Shown in pieces: positions 57,344 through 64,000 of a stretch of DNA of 64,000 nt. The stretch covers positions 1 through 64,000 of the forward strand of contig NZ_JBIAOU010000007.1 in the NCBI RefSeq assembly GCF_042879035.1, given 5' to 3'. This DNA comes from Rhodococcus_G sp042879035. GTDB taxonomy: Bacteria; Actinomycetota; Actinomycetes; Mycobacteriales; Mycobacteriaceae. Within the stretch, counting starts at the first letter, position 1, and the number at the start of each line of letters is the position of its first letter. The notes under the pieces are model-generated. The model was not told where the DNA came from. It did not search any database and worked only from the letters and a program-made list of their open reading frames with translations. A program made the position numbers and the translations under genes.

Positions 57344-57975
57344 GTGATCTTGCGCCACCCGTACAGGCAGACGAGCACCACCAGGGCGACGATCACCACG
57401 TACTGGAGCACCGACGCGTACCTCTCCACCTGCGACCAGTTCTCCCCCAGGCAGTACCCCGCCAGGACGAAGATCGAATTCCAGATTCCGCTGCCCAACG
57501 CCGTGTACAGCACGAACACGCCCACCGGCATTCGCGCGACACCGGCGGGCACCGAGATCGCGCTGCGCACCAGGGGGACCATGCGCCCGAAGAACACCGC
57601 CCTGGTGCCGTGCCGCGCGAACCACTCCTCCCCCTTGCGCAGATCGTCGACGGACACCAGGGGGAGACGGTCGACGATCCGGCGCAGCCGGTCCATGCCG
57701 ATCGCGCGGGAGATCCAGTAGAGGAGCAGGGCACCTACCACCGAGCCGGCCGTGGTCCATGCGATCGCCTCGATCAGCGACATCGCGCCGCGGGCGGCGG
57801 CGAACCCGGCGAGCGGGAGGATCACCTCGCTGGGGATCGGCGGGAAGAGGTTCTCGATCGCGATGGCGATGCCGGCGCCGGGACCGCCGATGGCGTCCAT
57901 CAGGCCCACCGCCCAGTCGGCGACGGCGTCGAAGAGTCCGCCGGAGGTCGTGTCGGCTGCGAGTGCGTCGGTCAC
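57313..57975 (-). CDS. DedA-family membrane protein
   Basis: A 220-residue protein of the SNARE-associated/DedA family: ENLFPPIPSEVILPLAGFAAARG, SLIEAIAWTTAGSVVGALLLYWISRAIG, a GEEWFARHGTRAVFFGRMVPLVRSAISVPAGVARMP segment with the conserved F-G-R-x-x-P-x-x-R, and two C-terminal helices (VVIVALVVLVCLYGWRK). These proteins affect lipid carrier (undecaprenyl phosphate) flipping and membrane homeostasis. The stop lies inside the tandem repeat. It is divergent from rmlA. Confidence 0.9.
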   Translation of the reverse strand: MTDALAADTTSGGLFDAVADWAVGLMDAIGGPGAGIAIAIENLFPPIPSEVILPLAGFAAARGAMSLIEAIAWTTAGSVVGALLLYWISRAIGMDRLRRIVDRLPLVSVDDLRKGEEWFARHGTRAVFFGRMVPLVRSAISVPAGVARMPVGVFVLYTALGSGIWNSIFVLAGYCLGENWSQVERYASVLQYVVIVALVVLVCLYGWRKITAARRHAASR

Positions 57976-58076
57976 CGCAGCGATCGTACCGACAACTCCG
58001 CCCGAACCGGACTATAGGGACATAACGGGAAGGGAGGGCGGCGGACGGGCGGCCGATCCATGGAACACTGCAACCT

Positions 58077-58952
58077 ATGCGCGGAATCATCCTGGCCGGC
58101 GGCACGGGCTCACGGCTGCACCCGATCACCCTCGGGGTCAGCAAGCAACTCGTGCCCGTCTACGACAAGCCGATGATCTACTACCCGCTGTCCACGCTGA
58201 TCCTGGCCGGAATCCGCGACATCCTGGTGATCACGACACCGTGGGACGCCGAGCAGTTCCGGCGCCTGCTCGGCGACGGCGCACAGTTCGGCGTCTCGAT
58301 CACGTACGCGGTCCAGCCGCAGCCGGACGGCCTGGCGCAGGCGTTCGTGATCGGCGCCGACCACATCGGCAACGACACCGTCGCGCTGGTCCTGGGCGAC
58401 AACATCTTCTACGGTCCGGGCATCGGAAGCAGACTGAACCGGTTCGAATCCCTCAGCGGCGGAGCGGTGTTCGCGTACCAGGTGTCCGACCCGTCCGCGT
58501 ACGGCGTGATCGAGTTCGACGCCGACGGCCGCGCCGTGTCGCTCGAGGAGAAGCCCGCGGTGCCGCGGTCGCGGTTCGCGGTGCCCGGACTGTACTTCTA
58601 CGACAACGACGTGGTGTCGATCGCGCGGGACCTGACGCCGTCCGCGCGTGGCGAGTACGAGATCACCGACGTGAACCTCGCGTACCTGGAGGCGGGGCGA
58701 CTGCAGGTCGAGGTGCTGCCCCGCGGCACCGCGTGGCTCGACACCGGCACCTTCGACTCGCTGCTCGACGCGTCGAACTACGTCCGCACCATCGAGCAGC
58801 GGCAGGGCCTCAAGATCGGGGTGCCCGAGGAGGTGGCGTGGCGGCGCGGGTTCATCGATGACGACGAATTGCGTTCGCGCGCAAACAGTCTGGTCAAGTC
58901 CGGGTACGGAGGCTATCTGCTCGGGCTGCTCGAGCGCGGCAAGGACTGGTGA
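58077..58952 (+). CDS. rmlA: Glucose-1-phosphate thymidylyltransferase
   Basis: First step of dTDP-rhamnose synthesis: glucose 1-phosphate plus dTTP to dTDP-glucose. The 291-residue protein has MRGIILAGGTGSRLHPITLGVSKQLVPVYDKPMIYYPLSTL, LGDNIFYG, SDPSAYGVIEFD, EEKPAVPRS, GLYFYDNDVV and WLDTGTFDSLLDAS. The ATG at 58077 lies within a good initial motif. rmlC begins one base after its stop codon, forming a two-gene operon. Confidence 0.95.
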   Translation: MRGIILAGGTGSRLHPITLGVSKQLVPVYDKPMIYYPLSTLILAGIRDILVITTPWDAEQFRRLLGDGAQFGVSITYAVQPQPDGLAQAFVIGADHIGNDTVALVLGDNIFYGPGIGSRLNRFESLSGGAVFAYQVSDPSAYGVIEFDADGRAVSLEEKPAVPRSRFAVPGLYFYDNDVVSIARDLTPSARGEYEITDVNLAYLEAGRLQVEVLPRGTAWLDTGTFDSLLDASNYVRTIEQRQGLKIGVPEEVAWRRGFIDDDELRSRANSLVKSGYGGYLLGLLERGKDW

Positions 58953-58953
58953 C

Positions 58954-59535
58954 GTGGAGTTTCGTGAACTGAGTATCGCCGGCGCGTGGGAGATCACGCC
59001 GCGTCAATTCGGCGACGACCGCGGGGTCTTCCTCGAGTGGTTCAAGGACTCGGCGTTCCGGGAGGCCGCCGGGAAGCCGCTCGATCTGAAGCAGGCGAAC
59101 TGCTCGGTGTCCGCCGCCGGAGTGCTGCGCGGCGTGCACTTCACCGACAACCCGCCGGGGCAGGCGAAGTACGTCACCTGCGTGCGCGGCGCGTTCCTCG
59201 ACGTGATCGTCGACCTGCGCGTGGGTTCACCCACGTTCGGGCAGTGGGATTCGGTGCTCCTCGACGACGCGGACCGTCGCGCCGTCTACCTCTCCGAAGG
59301 GCTCGGGCATGCGATCCTGTCGCTCGAGGACCACTCGACGGTGATGTACCTGTGCTCGATCGAGTACACGCCGGCCCTCGACCGGGACCTCAGCCCGCTC
59401 GACCCCGACCTGGCCATCGACTGGCCCACCCACGGCCGGGACGGGACCCCGCTGACGTACCAACTGTCCGAGAAGGACAGCGCCGCACCGTCGTTGGCGG
59501 ATCTCCTCGCCGCCGACGTCCTCCCCCGCTTCTGA
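58954..59535 (+). CDS. rmlC: dTDP-4-dehydrorhamnose 3,5-epimerase
   Basis: A 193-residue cupin epimerase: ELSIAGAWEITPRQFGDDRGVFLEWF, QANCSVSAAGVLRGVHFTDNPPGQAKYVTCVRGAFLDVIVDLRVGSPTFGQW (catalytic histidine in RGVHF), SEGLGHAILSLEDHSTVMYLCS and DLAIDWP. GTG at 58954 is one base after the rmlA stop. The fourth pathway gene, rmlD, is not in the window. The gene ends 22 bases before the hairpin repeat at 59557. Confidence 0.95.
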   Translation: MEFRELSIAGAWEITPRQFGDDRGVFLEWFKDSAFREAAGKPLDLKQANCSVSAAGVLRGVHFTDNPPGQAKYVTCVRGAFLDVIVDLRVGSPTFGQWDSVLLDDADRRAVYLSEGLGHAILSLEDHSTVMYLCSIEYTPALDRDLSPLDPDLAIDWPTHGRDGTPLTYQLSEKDSAAPSLADLLAADVLPRF

Positions 59536-59556
59536 CCCCCTTCCCCCTGCCCCCCT

Positions 59557-59616
59557 TTTCCGGCTGAAGGCGGCCTTCGTTCGGTTGAACAGGACGAAGG
59601 GCGCCTTCAGCCGAAA
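59557..59616. repeat. ~55-bp hairpin repeat (family A)
   Basis: TTCCGGCTGAAGGCGGCCTT begins the left arm and ACGAAGGGCGCCTTCAGCCG forms the right, with a TTGAACAGG-like loop. First of two copies between the convergent rmlC and mvaB genes. Confidence 0.85.
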
Positions 59617-59647
59617 AGGGGGGCGGGTGGCCGAGGTGCGGCCACAC

Positions 59648-59704
59648 CGGCTGAAGGTGACCTTCGTGCGCGTGAGCCGCACGAAGGGCGCCTTCAGCCG
59701 AAAA
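59648..59704. repeat. ~55-bp hairpin repeat (family A)
   Basis: CGGCTGAAGGTGACCTTCGT begins the left arm and ACGAAGGGCGCCTTCAGCCG forms the right. Second copy of the pair; ends 13 bases from the mvaB stop codon. Confidence 0.85.
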
Positions 59705-59717
59705 CGAGGGGGGTGGG

Positions 59718-60635
59718 TCAGGCGGGGCGGGGGCTGGGGACGGGCGGGCCGCCGGCGGCGAGCATGCCGCTGGGGAGTTTCTTGCCGAGGTGTCCGGAGA
59801 TCAGCCGGGCGGCGTCGAGGGCGCGGTCGATGTCGACGCCGGTGGGGATGCCGCCGTCCTCGAACATGTAGACCAGTTCCTCGGTGGCGATGTTGCCGCT
59901 GGCGCCGGGCGCGAAGGGGCAGCCGCCGAGCCCGCCGACGGACGAGTCGAACTGGCGGATTCCGAGCGTGTACGCCGCCCACGCGTTGGCCAGGCCCTGC
60001 CCGCGGGTGTTGTGCAGGTGCAGGCCGACGTCGACACCCGGCGCGGCGGCGAGCACTCGTCCCAGCACGTCGGTGACGCGAATCGGGGTAGCGGTGCCGA
60101 TGGTGTCGGCGACGGCCAGCGCGTCGGCGCCGTCCTCGACTGCGCGACGGGCGATCTCGGCGACCCGCTGCGGCGGCGTCGGGCCGTCGAAGGGGCAGTC
60201 GAAGGCGATCGCGACGATCACCTCGAGGTGTCCGCCGGCCTCATGGACGAGTTCGGCGATCGGCGCGATCAGCGCGATCGACTCCTCGCTGCTGCGACCG
60301 ACGTTGGCCCGGCTGTGCCCGTCGGACGCCGACACGACGTACTCGAGCCGGGTGACGCCGGCGGCCAGTGCACGGCGGACGCCGCCCATGCCCGCGACCA
60401 GCGCGGAGAACTCCACGTCGGGCCACCGCTTCAACTGCGCGGCAACGGCTTCCGCGTCGGCGAGCGACGGGATGGCCCGCGGGGACACAAACGAGGTGAC
60501 CTCGATGCGCCGCACCCCGGTCGCGACCAGGGCATCGATGAACTCGAGCTTGGCATCGGTGCCGATCGGTTCCTCGATCTGCAGTCCGTCCCGCGGCCCG
60601 ACCTCGCGGATGTCCACTTCCGCAACGAAACTCAT
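59718..60635 (-). CDS. mvaB: Hydroxymethylglutaryl-CoA lyase
   Basis: Last step of leucine breakdown: HMG-CoA to acetyl-CoA and acetoacetate. The 305-residue TIM barrel has VDIREVGPRDGLQIEEP, EVTSFVSPRAIPSLADAE, AIAFDCPFDGPTPP, DTIGTATPIRV, HLHNTRGQGLANAWAAY (metal histidines) and the catalytic-loop GGLGGCPFAPGASGNIATEELVYMFED. The ATG overlaps the stop of the CoA-transferase gene by four bases. Possibly acts on a related 3-hydroxy-3-methylacyl-CoA. Confidence 0.92.
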   Translation of the reverse strand: MSFVAEVDIREVGPRDGLQIEEPIGTDAKLEFIDALVATGVRRIEVTSFVSPRAIPSLADAEAVAAQLKRWPDVEFSALVAGMGGVRRALAAGVTRLEYVVSASDGHSRANVGRSSEESIALIAPIAELVHEAGGHLEVIVAIAFDCPFDGPTPPQRVAEIARRAVEDGADALAVADTIGTATPIRVTDVLGRVLAAAPGVDVGLHLHNTRGQGLANAWAAYTLGIRQFDSSVGGLGGCPFAPGASGNIATEELVYMFEDGGIPTGVDIDRALDAARLISGHLGKKLPSGMLAAGGPPVPSPRPA

Positions 60636-61891
60636 GCGATCGTTCCTTCCTCACGCAGGCGGGCGAGGGTGTCGGCGTCGTAGCCGAGGACCTCGCCGAG
60701 CACCTCGTCGGTGTGGGTACCGGGCTCGCTCGCCCCGCCGAAGCGGACACTGCCCGCGGTCTCGCTGAGCTTGGGGATGATGCCGACGCCCTTGACCGGC
60801 TCGGGGTCGTAGCCCTCGTCACCGGGCGACTTGGACGGGTCGACGTGGTCGACGAACATGTCGCGGGCGTTGAACTGCGGGTCGACCATCACCTCGGCGA
60901 CGGTGTTCACGGGGCCGGTGACGACCTCGAACTTGTTGAGGATCGCGACGAGGTCCTCCGCGGTGTACTGCGCGGCCCACTCGCCGATCATCTCGTCGAG
61001 TTCGTCCTGGCGGTCGCCGCGGGCGTTGTGGTCGGCGAAGCGCGGGTCGGTGCCGAGCTCGGGCTTGCCCATCGCGGCGGCCAGACGCATCCACAGGGTG
61101 TCCTGGTTGGCGGCGATGATCACCCACAGCCCGTCCTTGGACTTGTAGATGTTCGACGGTGCGACCCGCTCGAGGCGGGTGCCCGACGGCTGCCGCACGT
61201 GCCCGGTCTTGTGGTAGTCGGGCACCGTCGACTCCTGGATGGCCAGCGAGGCCTCGCTCAGCGCGGCGTCGACGACCTGACCGCGGCCGGTGCGCTCGCG
61301 GGCGTAGAGGGCGGCGAGCACACCCTGGAAGGCGAACATGCCGCCGAGGCTGTCGCCGAGGGACAGGGCGATGCGCGGCGGGGCCTGGCCGGGGAAGCCG
61401 TTGAGGTGCCGCAGGCCGCTGATGCCCTCGGCGACGGACGCGTAGCCGGGACGCACCGAATAGGGACCGGTCTGCCCGTAGCCGGAGACGCGCGCCAGGA
61501 TCAGGCGCGGGTTCAGCTCGCTCAGCACGTCGTAGCCGATGCCCCACCGCTCGAGGGTGCCGGGGCGGAAGCTCTCCACGACGACGTCGGCGGTGCGGGC
61601 GAGCTCGAGGAAGATCTCCTTGCCCGCGTCGGTGCGCAGGTCGAGGCTGATGCAGCGCTTGTTGCGCGCGTGCACTCGCCAGAACAGCTTCTGGCCGCCC
61701 TGTCCCCAGTCGCGCAGCGGGTCCGGACGGTCCGGCGCCTCGATCTTGACGACGTCGGCTCCCATGTCGCCGAGCAGACGGCCGCAGTAGGGGCCGGCGA
61801 TGAGGGTGCCGAGTTCGAGGACCCGCACCCCGTCGAGAGCGCCGCGGGCAGTGCCGGTCTCGTCCGGCGCGATCGGGGAGTTCGTTGTCAT
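60632..61891 (-). CDS. CaiB/BaiF-family CoA-transferase
   Basis: A 419-residue class III CoA-transferase: LDGVRVLELGTLIAGPYCGRLLGDMGADVVKIEAPDRPDPLRDWG, NKRCISLDLRTDAGKEIFLELARTADVVVESFRPGTLERWGIGYDVLSELNPRLILARVSGYGQTGPY, then the catalytic-aspartate region GLRHLNGFPG...RIALSLGDSLGGMFAFQGVLAAL, and GPVNTVAEVMVDPQFNARDMF. Coupled to mvaB, so it probably moves CoA to an acid feeding that lyase. ATG at 61891. It is divergent from hmgA across a 500-base gap with no gene I can support. Confidence 0.9.
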   Translation of the reverse strand: MTTNSPIAPDETGTARGALDGVRVLELGTLIAGPYCGRLLGDMGADVVKIEAPDRPDPLRDWGQGGQKLFWRVHARNKRCISLDLRTDAGKEIFLELARTADVVVESFRPGTLERWGIGYDVLSELNPRLILARVSGYGQTGPYSVRPGYASVAEGISGLRHLNGFPGQAPPRIALSLGDSLGGMFAFQGVLAALYARERTGRGQVVDAALSEASLAIQESTVPDYHKTGHVRQPSGTRLERVAPSNIYKSKDGLWVIIAANQDTLWMRLAAAMGKPELGTDPRFADHNARGDRQDELDEMIGEWAAQYTAEDLVAILNKFEVVTGPVNTVAEVMVDPQFNARDMFVDHVDPSKSPGDEGYDPEPVKGVGIIPKLSETAGSVRFGGASEPGTHTDEVLGEVLGYDADTLARLREEGTIA

Positions 61892-62300
61892 CAGGCTTGC
61901 CTTCGAGGGTTGGGACGGATTGGGAGGCGGCGAACGCGCGAGCCCACGAGCGTCCGGAGCAGGGCCCGACTGCCACGGTACCGGCTCACGGACGCGTCCG
62001 GCCGGATGTGACGCCAGGCTTCGCATTGGCGCTGGTAGAGCGCGTACATTCGGATGCATTCGGTTGTGAGGTGCATCATCACCCGACACAGCCACCGCGG
62101 TCAAGGCTTCGGCGTCCGATATCCCACACTGTAAAACCGATATTCGGAAACGACCAGGGACGCGGGCGCGTCGCCCGGCCCGGCACCCGCCGCCGACCGC
62201 CGACCCCGACACCGCCCCGCCGACGTGCGCACCACCTGCCGGCAGTCAAGCGACACAGGGCGATTGACCCGACCGTGCCACCCGGCAGCCGCCGCCGACC

Positions 62301-62347
62301 CGTCCGATAATCACGCTTGATCAATCGATAATCGGACGTTATCGTCC
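62301..62347. promoter_or_regulatory. Inverted repeats upstream of homogentisate dioxygenase
   Basis: CGTCCGAT at 62301-62308 and ATCGGACG at 62331-62338 form an exact inverted repeat with 22 bases between. A second one, GGACG-TTAT-CGTCC, spans 62334-62347 and shares a half-site. TATCGT at 62351-62356 could be the -10. These are likely operators controlling hmgA; the regulator is not in the window. The remaining gap 61892-62300 shows no gene. Confidence 0.6.
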
Positions 62348-62392
62348 CAATATCGTACGTCTGTCGAATCCGGCCAGAAGGAGACCGTTCCG

Positions 62393-63607
62393 GTGCCGTA
62401 CTACCGTCGGCTGGGCGAAGTGCCCGGCTCGCGCCATGTCGCGTTCACGTCGTCCGCGGGCGACCCGTGCTTCGAGGAGTTCATCGGCGAGGAGGGTTTC
62501 TCCGGGACCGGCTCGCTGCTCTACCACACCGGTGTCCCGTCCAACCTCGTCGATTCACAGCCGTGGGACCTCGGCAACCAGGGCACCGTCGCGAACGACC
62601 CGCTGCGGGCCCGGCACCTGCGCCTGCCCGACCTGTTTCCCGCCGGGCGCACCGGACTCGACGTCGCCCGGGACCGGATCACGGTCCTGGCCAACAGCGA
62701 CGTGCGTCTCGCCTACGTCGTGGCGGACGCCGAATCCCCGCTGTACTGCAACGCGATCGGCGACGAGGTCGTCTACATCGAGAGCGGCACGGCCCGCCTG
62801 GAGACCATCTTCGGCGCGATCGACGTGACGCAGGGCGACAACGTCGTGGTCCCGCGGGCGACGATCCACCGCTGGATCCCGACCTCCGACGAACTGCGCG
62901 CCTACATCGTCGAGGCCACCGGCCACGTGCGCCCGCCGTCGCGGTACCTCACCAAGTACGGCCAGTTCCTCGAGGGGTCGCCCCTCAACGAACGGGACAT
63001 GCGCGGCCCCGAGGCGATCCTGCTCGCCGACGAAGCCGACCGCGACCGCGACACCGACGTCCACGTCAAGCACCGGGCCGGATCCGCGATCGGCGGCAGC
63101 GTCGTCACCTACGACCACCACCCGTTCGACGTCGTCGGCTGGGACGGCTGCCTGTACCCGTACGCGTTCAACTACCGCGACTTCGTGCCGGTGACGGGCA
63201 AGCTGCTGCAGCCGCCGTCGACGTACCAGATCCTCGAGGGCGACAACTTCGTGATCTGCAACTTCGTGCCACGCAAGCTCGAGTACCACCCGCAGGCACT
63301 CACCGTCCCCTACTACCACTCCAACGTCGACTCCGACGAGGTGATGTTCTACTACGCCGGAGAAACCGCCGCCCGCAAGGGAACCGGGATCGGCAACGCC
63401 TCGATCACGCTGCACCCCGCGGGATACACGCACGGTCCGACCCGCCAGGCGTACCTCAACTCGGTCGGCGCCGCGGAGAGCAAGGAGATGGCCTTCATGG
63501 TCGACACCTTCCGTCCACTCGAGGTCGCCGAGGCAGCACTGGCCTGCGACCAGCCCGAGTACACCTGGACCTGGTCCGGGCGCCACGGCAAGCAGGCCCG
63601 GGCATGA
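62393..63607 (+). CDS. hmgA: Homogentisate 1,2-dioxygenase
   Basis: Opens the ring of homogentisate to maleylacetoacetate in tyrosine and phenylacetate breakdown. The 404-residue protein has PYYRRLGEVPGSRH, GEEGFSGTGSLLYHTGVPSNLVD, DEVVYIESGTARLETIFGAIDVTQGDNVVVPRATIHRW, and the iron-site region NFVPRKLEYHPQALTVPYYHSNVDSDEVMFYYAG with ITLHPAGYTHGP. GTG at 62393 has AGAAGGAGA upstream. The next gene overlaps its stop by four bases. Confidence 0.92.
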   Translation: MPYYRRLGEVPGSRHVAFTSSAGDPCFEEFIGEEGFSGTGSLLYHTGVPSNLVDSQPWDLGNQGTVANDPLRARHLRLPDLFPAGRTGLDVARDRITVLANSDVRLAYVVADAESPLYCNAIGDEVVYIESGTARLETIFGAIDVTQGDNVVVPRATIHRWIPTSDELRAYIVEATGHVRPPSRYLTKYGQFLEGSPLNERDMRGPEAILLADEADRDRDTDVHVKHRAGSAIGGSVVTYDHHPFDVVGWDGCLYPYAFNYRDFVPVTGKLLQPPSTYQILEGDNFVICNFVPRKLEYHPQALTVPYYHSNVDSDEVMFYYAGETAARKGTGIGNASITLHPAGYTHGPTRQAYLNSVGAAESKEMAFMVDTFRPLEVAEAALACDQPEYTWTWSGRHGKQARA

Positions 63608-64000
63608 GCGCCGTGCGCCGCGAGGCCCTCGTCCTGCACCTGGACGACGCACCGCAGGCGGTGGAGACGTACGGCTTCGCCGGCAGCCAGGGCGTGACCC
63701 TGGAAGGCCAGTTGCTGCGTACCGACGACGAGTCGGACACCCTGTTCGTGTTCATGCATCCGACGTCGACGCTGCAGCTGATGCCGATCCCGGAGGCGAT
63801 GGCGGCGCGCGGTATGCACGTCCTGTGCGCGGCGAGCCGCTACCCGAAGAACGACTCCGCGCTGGTGTTCGAGAAGGTGCTGCTCGACCTCGGCGGCTGG
63901 ATCCGCTGGGCCCGCGAGCAGGCCGGCTACGCGTCCGTCGTCCTGATGGGCTGGTCCGGCGGCGGCTCGCTGTCGCTGCTCTACCAGGCCGAGGCCGAGG
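63604..64000 (+). CDS. Alpha/beta hydrolase, partial (continues past window)
   Basis: The first 132 residues are visible: VTLEGQLLRTDDESDTLFVFMHPTSTLQLMPIPEAMAARGMHVLCAASRYPKNDSALVFEKVLLDLGGWIRWAREQAGYASVVLMGWSGGGSLSLLYQAEAE. The elbow GWSGGG gives the nucleophilic serine; the acid and histidine lie beyond 64000. ATG overlaps the hmgA stop (ATGA), so it belongs to the homogentisate operon and may act on a downstream product or an aromatic ester. No stop in the window. Confidence 0.8.
   Translation, partial: MSAVRREALVLHLDDAPQAVETYGFAGSQGVTLEGQLLRTDDESDTLFVFMHPTSTLQLMPIPEAMAARGMHVLCAASRYPKNDSALVFEKVLLDLGGWIRWAREQAGYASVVLMGWSGGGSLSLLYQAEAE

Noticed and set aside
62079..62324. 81-codon minus-strand frame between the CoA-transferase gene and hmgA
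   Set aside because: Arginine/glycine-rich with no domain or ribosome site, and it overlaps the operator-like repeats.

Overview
This 64 kb window is high-GC actinobacterial chromosome. It most likely comes from Rhodococcus or a close mycolic-acid-containing relative (Corynebacteriales). The pointers are an antigen-85-type esterase, the galactan export and galactofuranosyl transfer genes (wzt, glfT1, wzm, a GlfT2-like enzyme), a Bpa-type proteasome activator ending in GQYL, an alcohol dehydrogenase resembling Rhodococcus ADH-A, and an EspC-like secreted protein. The run 40.9-46.8 kb has the same gene order, as I recall it, as M. tuberculosis Rv3777-Rv3778c-Rv3780-Rv3781-Rv3782-Rv3783. All family assignments come from reading motifs; no database search was run.

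Layout. 0-5.7 kb: tgt and a heterodimeric ABC exporter in one overlapping minus-strand operon, then an Rrf2 regulator. 5.8-7.0 kb: a 24-residue actinobacterial leader peptide in front of an ssuD-like sulfonate monooxygenase that is broken by an N-terminal deletion and frameshift. 7.0-9.4 kb: three overlapping genes (EspC-like, DUF1023 hydrolase, small YbaB-like protein). 9.5-11.3 kb: fatty acid hydroxylase and YceI. 11.48-20.66 kb: an integrated satellite-type prophage in the 3' end of tRNA-Ser(CGA), with 27-bp att repeats, tyrosine integrase, excisionase-like gene, regulator with twin operators, a DnaB-N-like/DUF3631 replication pair, WhiB-like, HNH and HK97-type capsid genes, and a HEPN (RX4H) cargo gene. 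It has no visible terminase, portal, protease or tail genes.

20.7-31.5 kb is housekeeping: tadA, its partner, tyrA, an ADH-A-like dehydrogenase, a PepSY membrane protein, tRNA-Arg and tRNA-Ser, pat and a mycolyltransferase-like esterase. A He_PIG-domain pseudogene with one in-frame stop lies at 27.6-28.0 kb. 31.5-35.0 kb has secreted proteins, two decayed insertion-sequence scars and a TetR regulator. 35.2-40.9 kb has a predicted metal hydrolase with a membrane partner, a cobalamin-riboswitch-controlled binding lipoprotein followed by an internally deleted methyltransferase, tRNA-Ser(TGA), MarR and an FMN hydroxyacid oxidase.

40.9-59.5 kb is dominated by envelope polysaccharide genes: galactan export and synthesis, and rmlB, rmlA and rmlC for dTDP-rhamnose, which in this group links arabinogalactan to peptidoglycan. 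Between them are two transporters, an M20 peptidase and a DedA protein. 59.7-64 kb turns to catabolism: HMG-CoA lyase with a CoA-transferase, and divergently homogentisate 1,2-dioxygenase with a partial hydrolase, consistent with tyrosine/leucine breakdown.

Two hairpin repeat families punctuate gene ends. One is a ~55-bp element with six copies at 0.1-0.25, 41.9-42.07 and 59.6-59.7 kb, each site lying at a gene 3' end and two of them between convergent genes. The other is a long inverted repeat at 26.04 and 50.42 kb.
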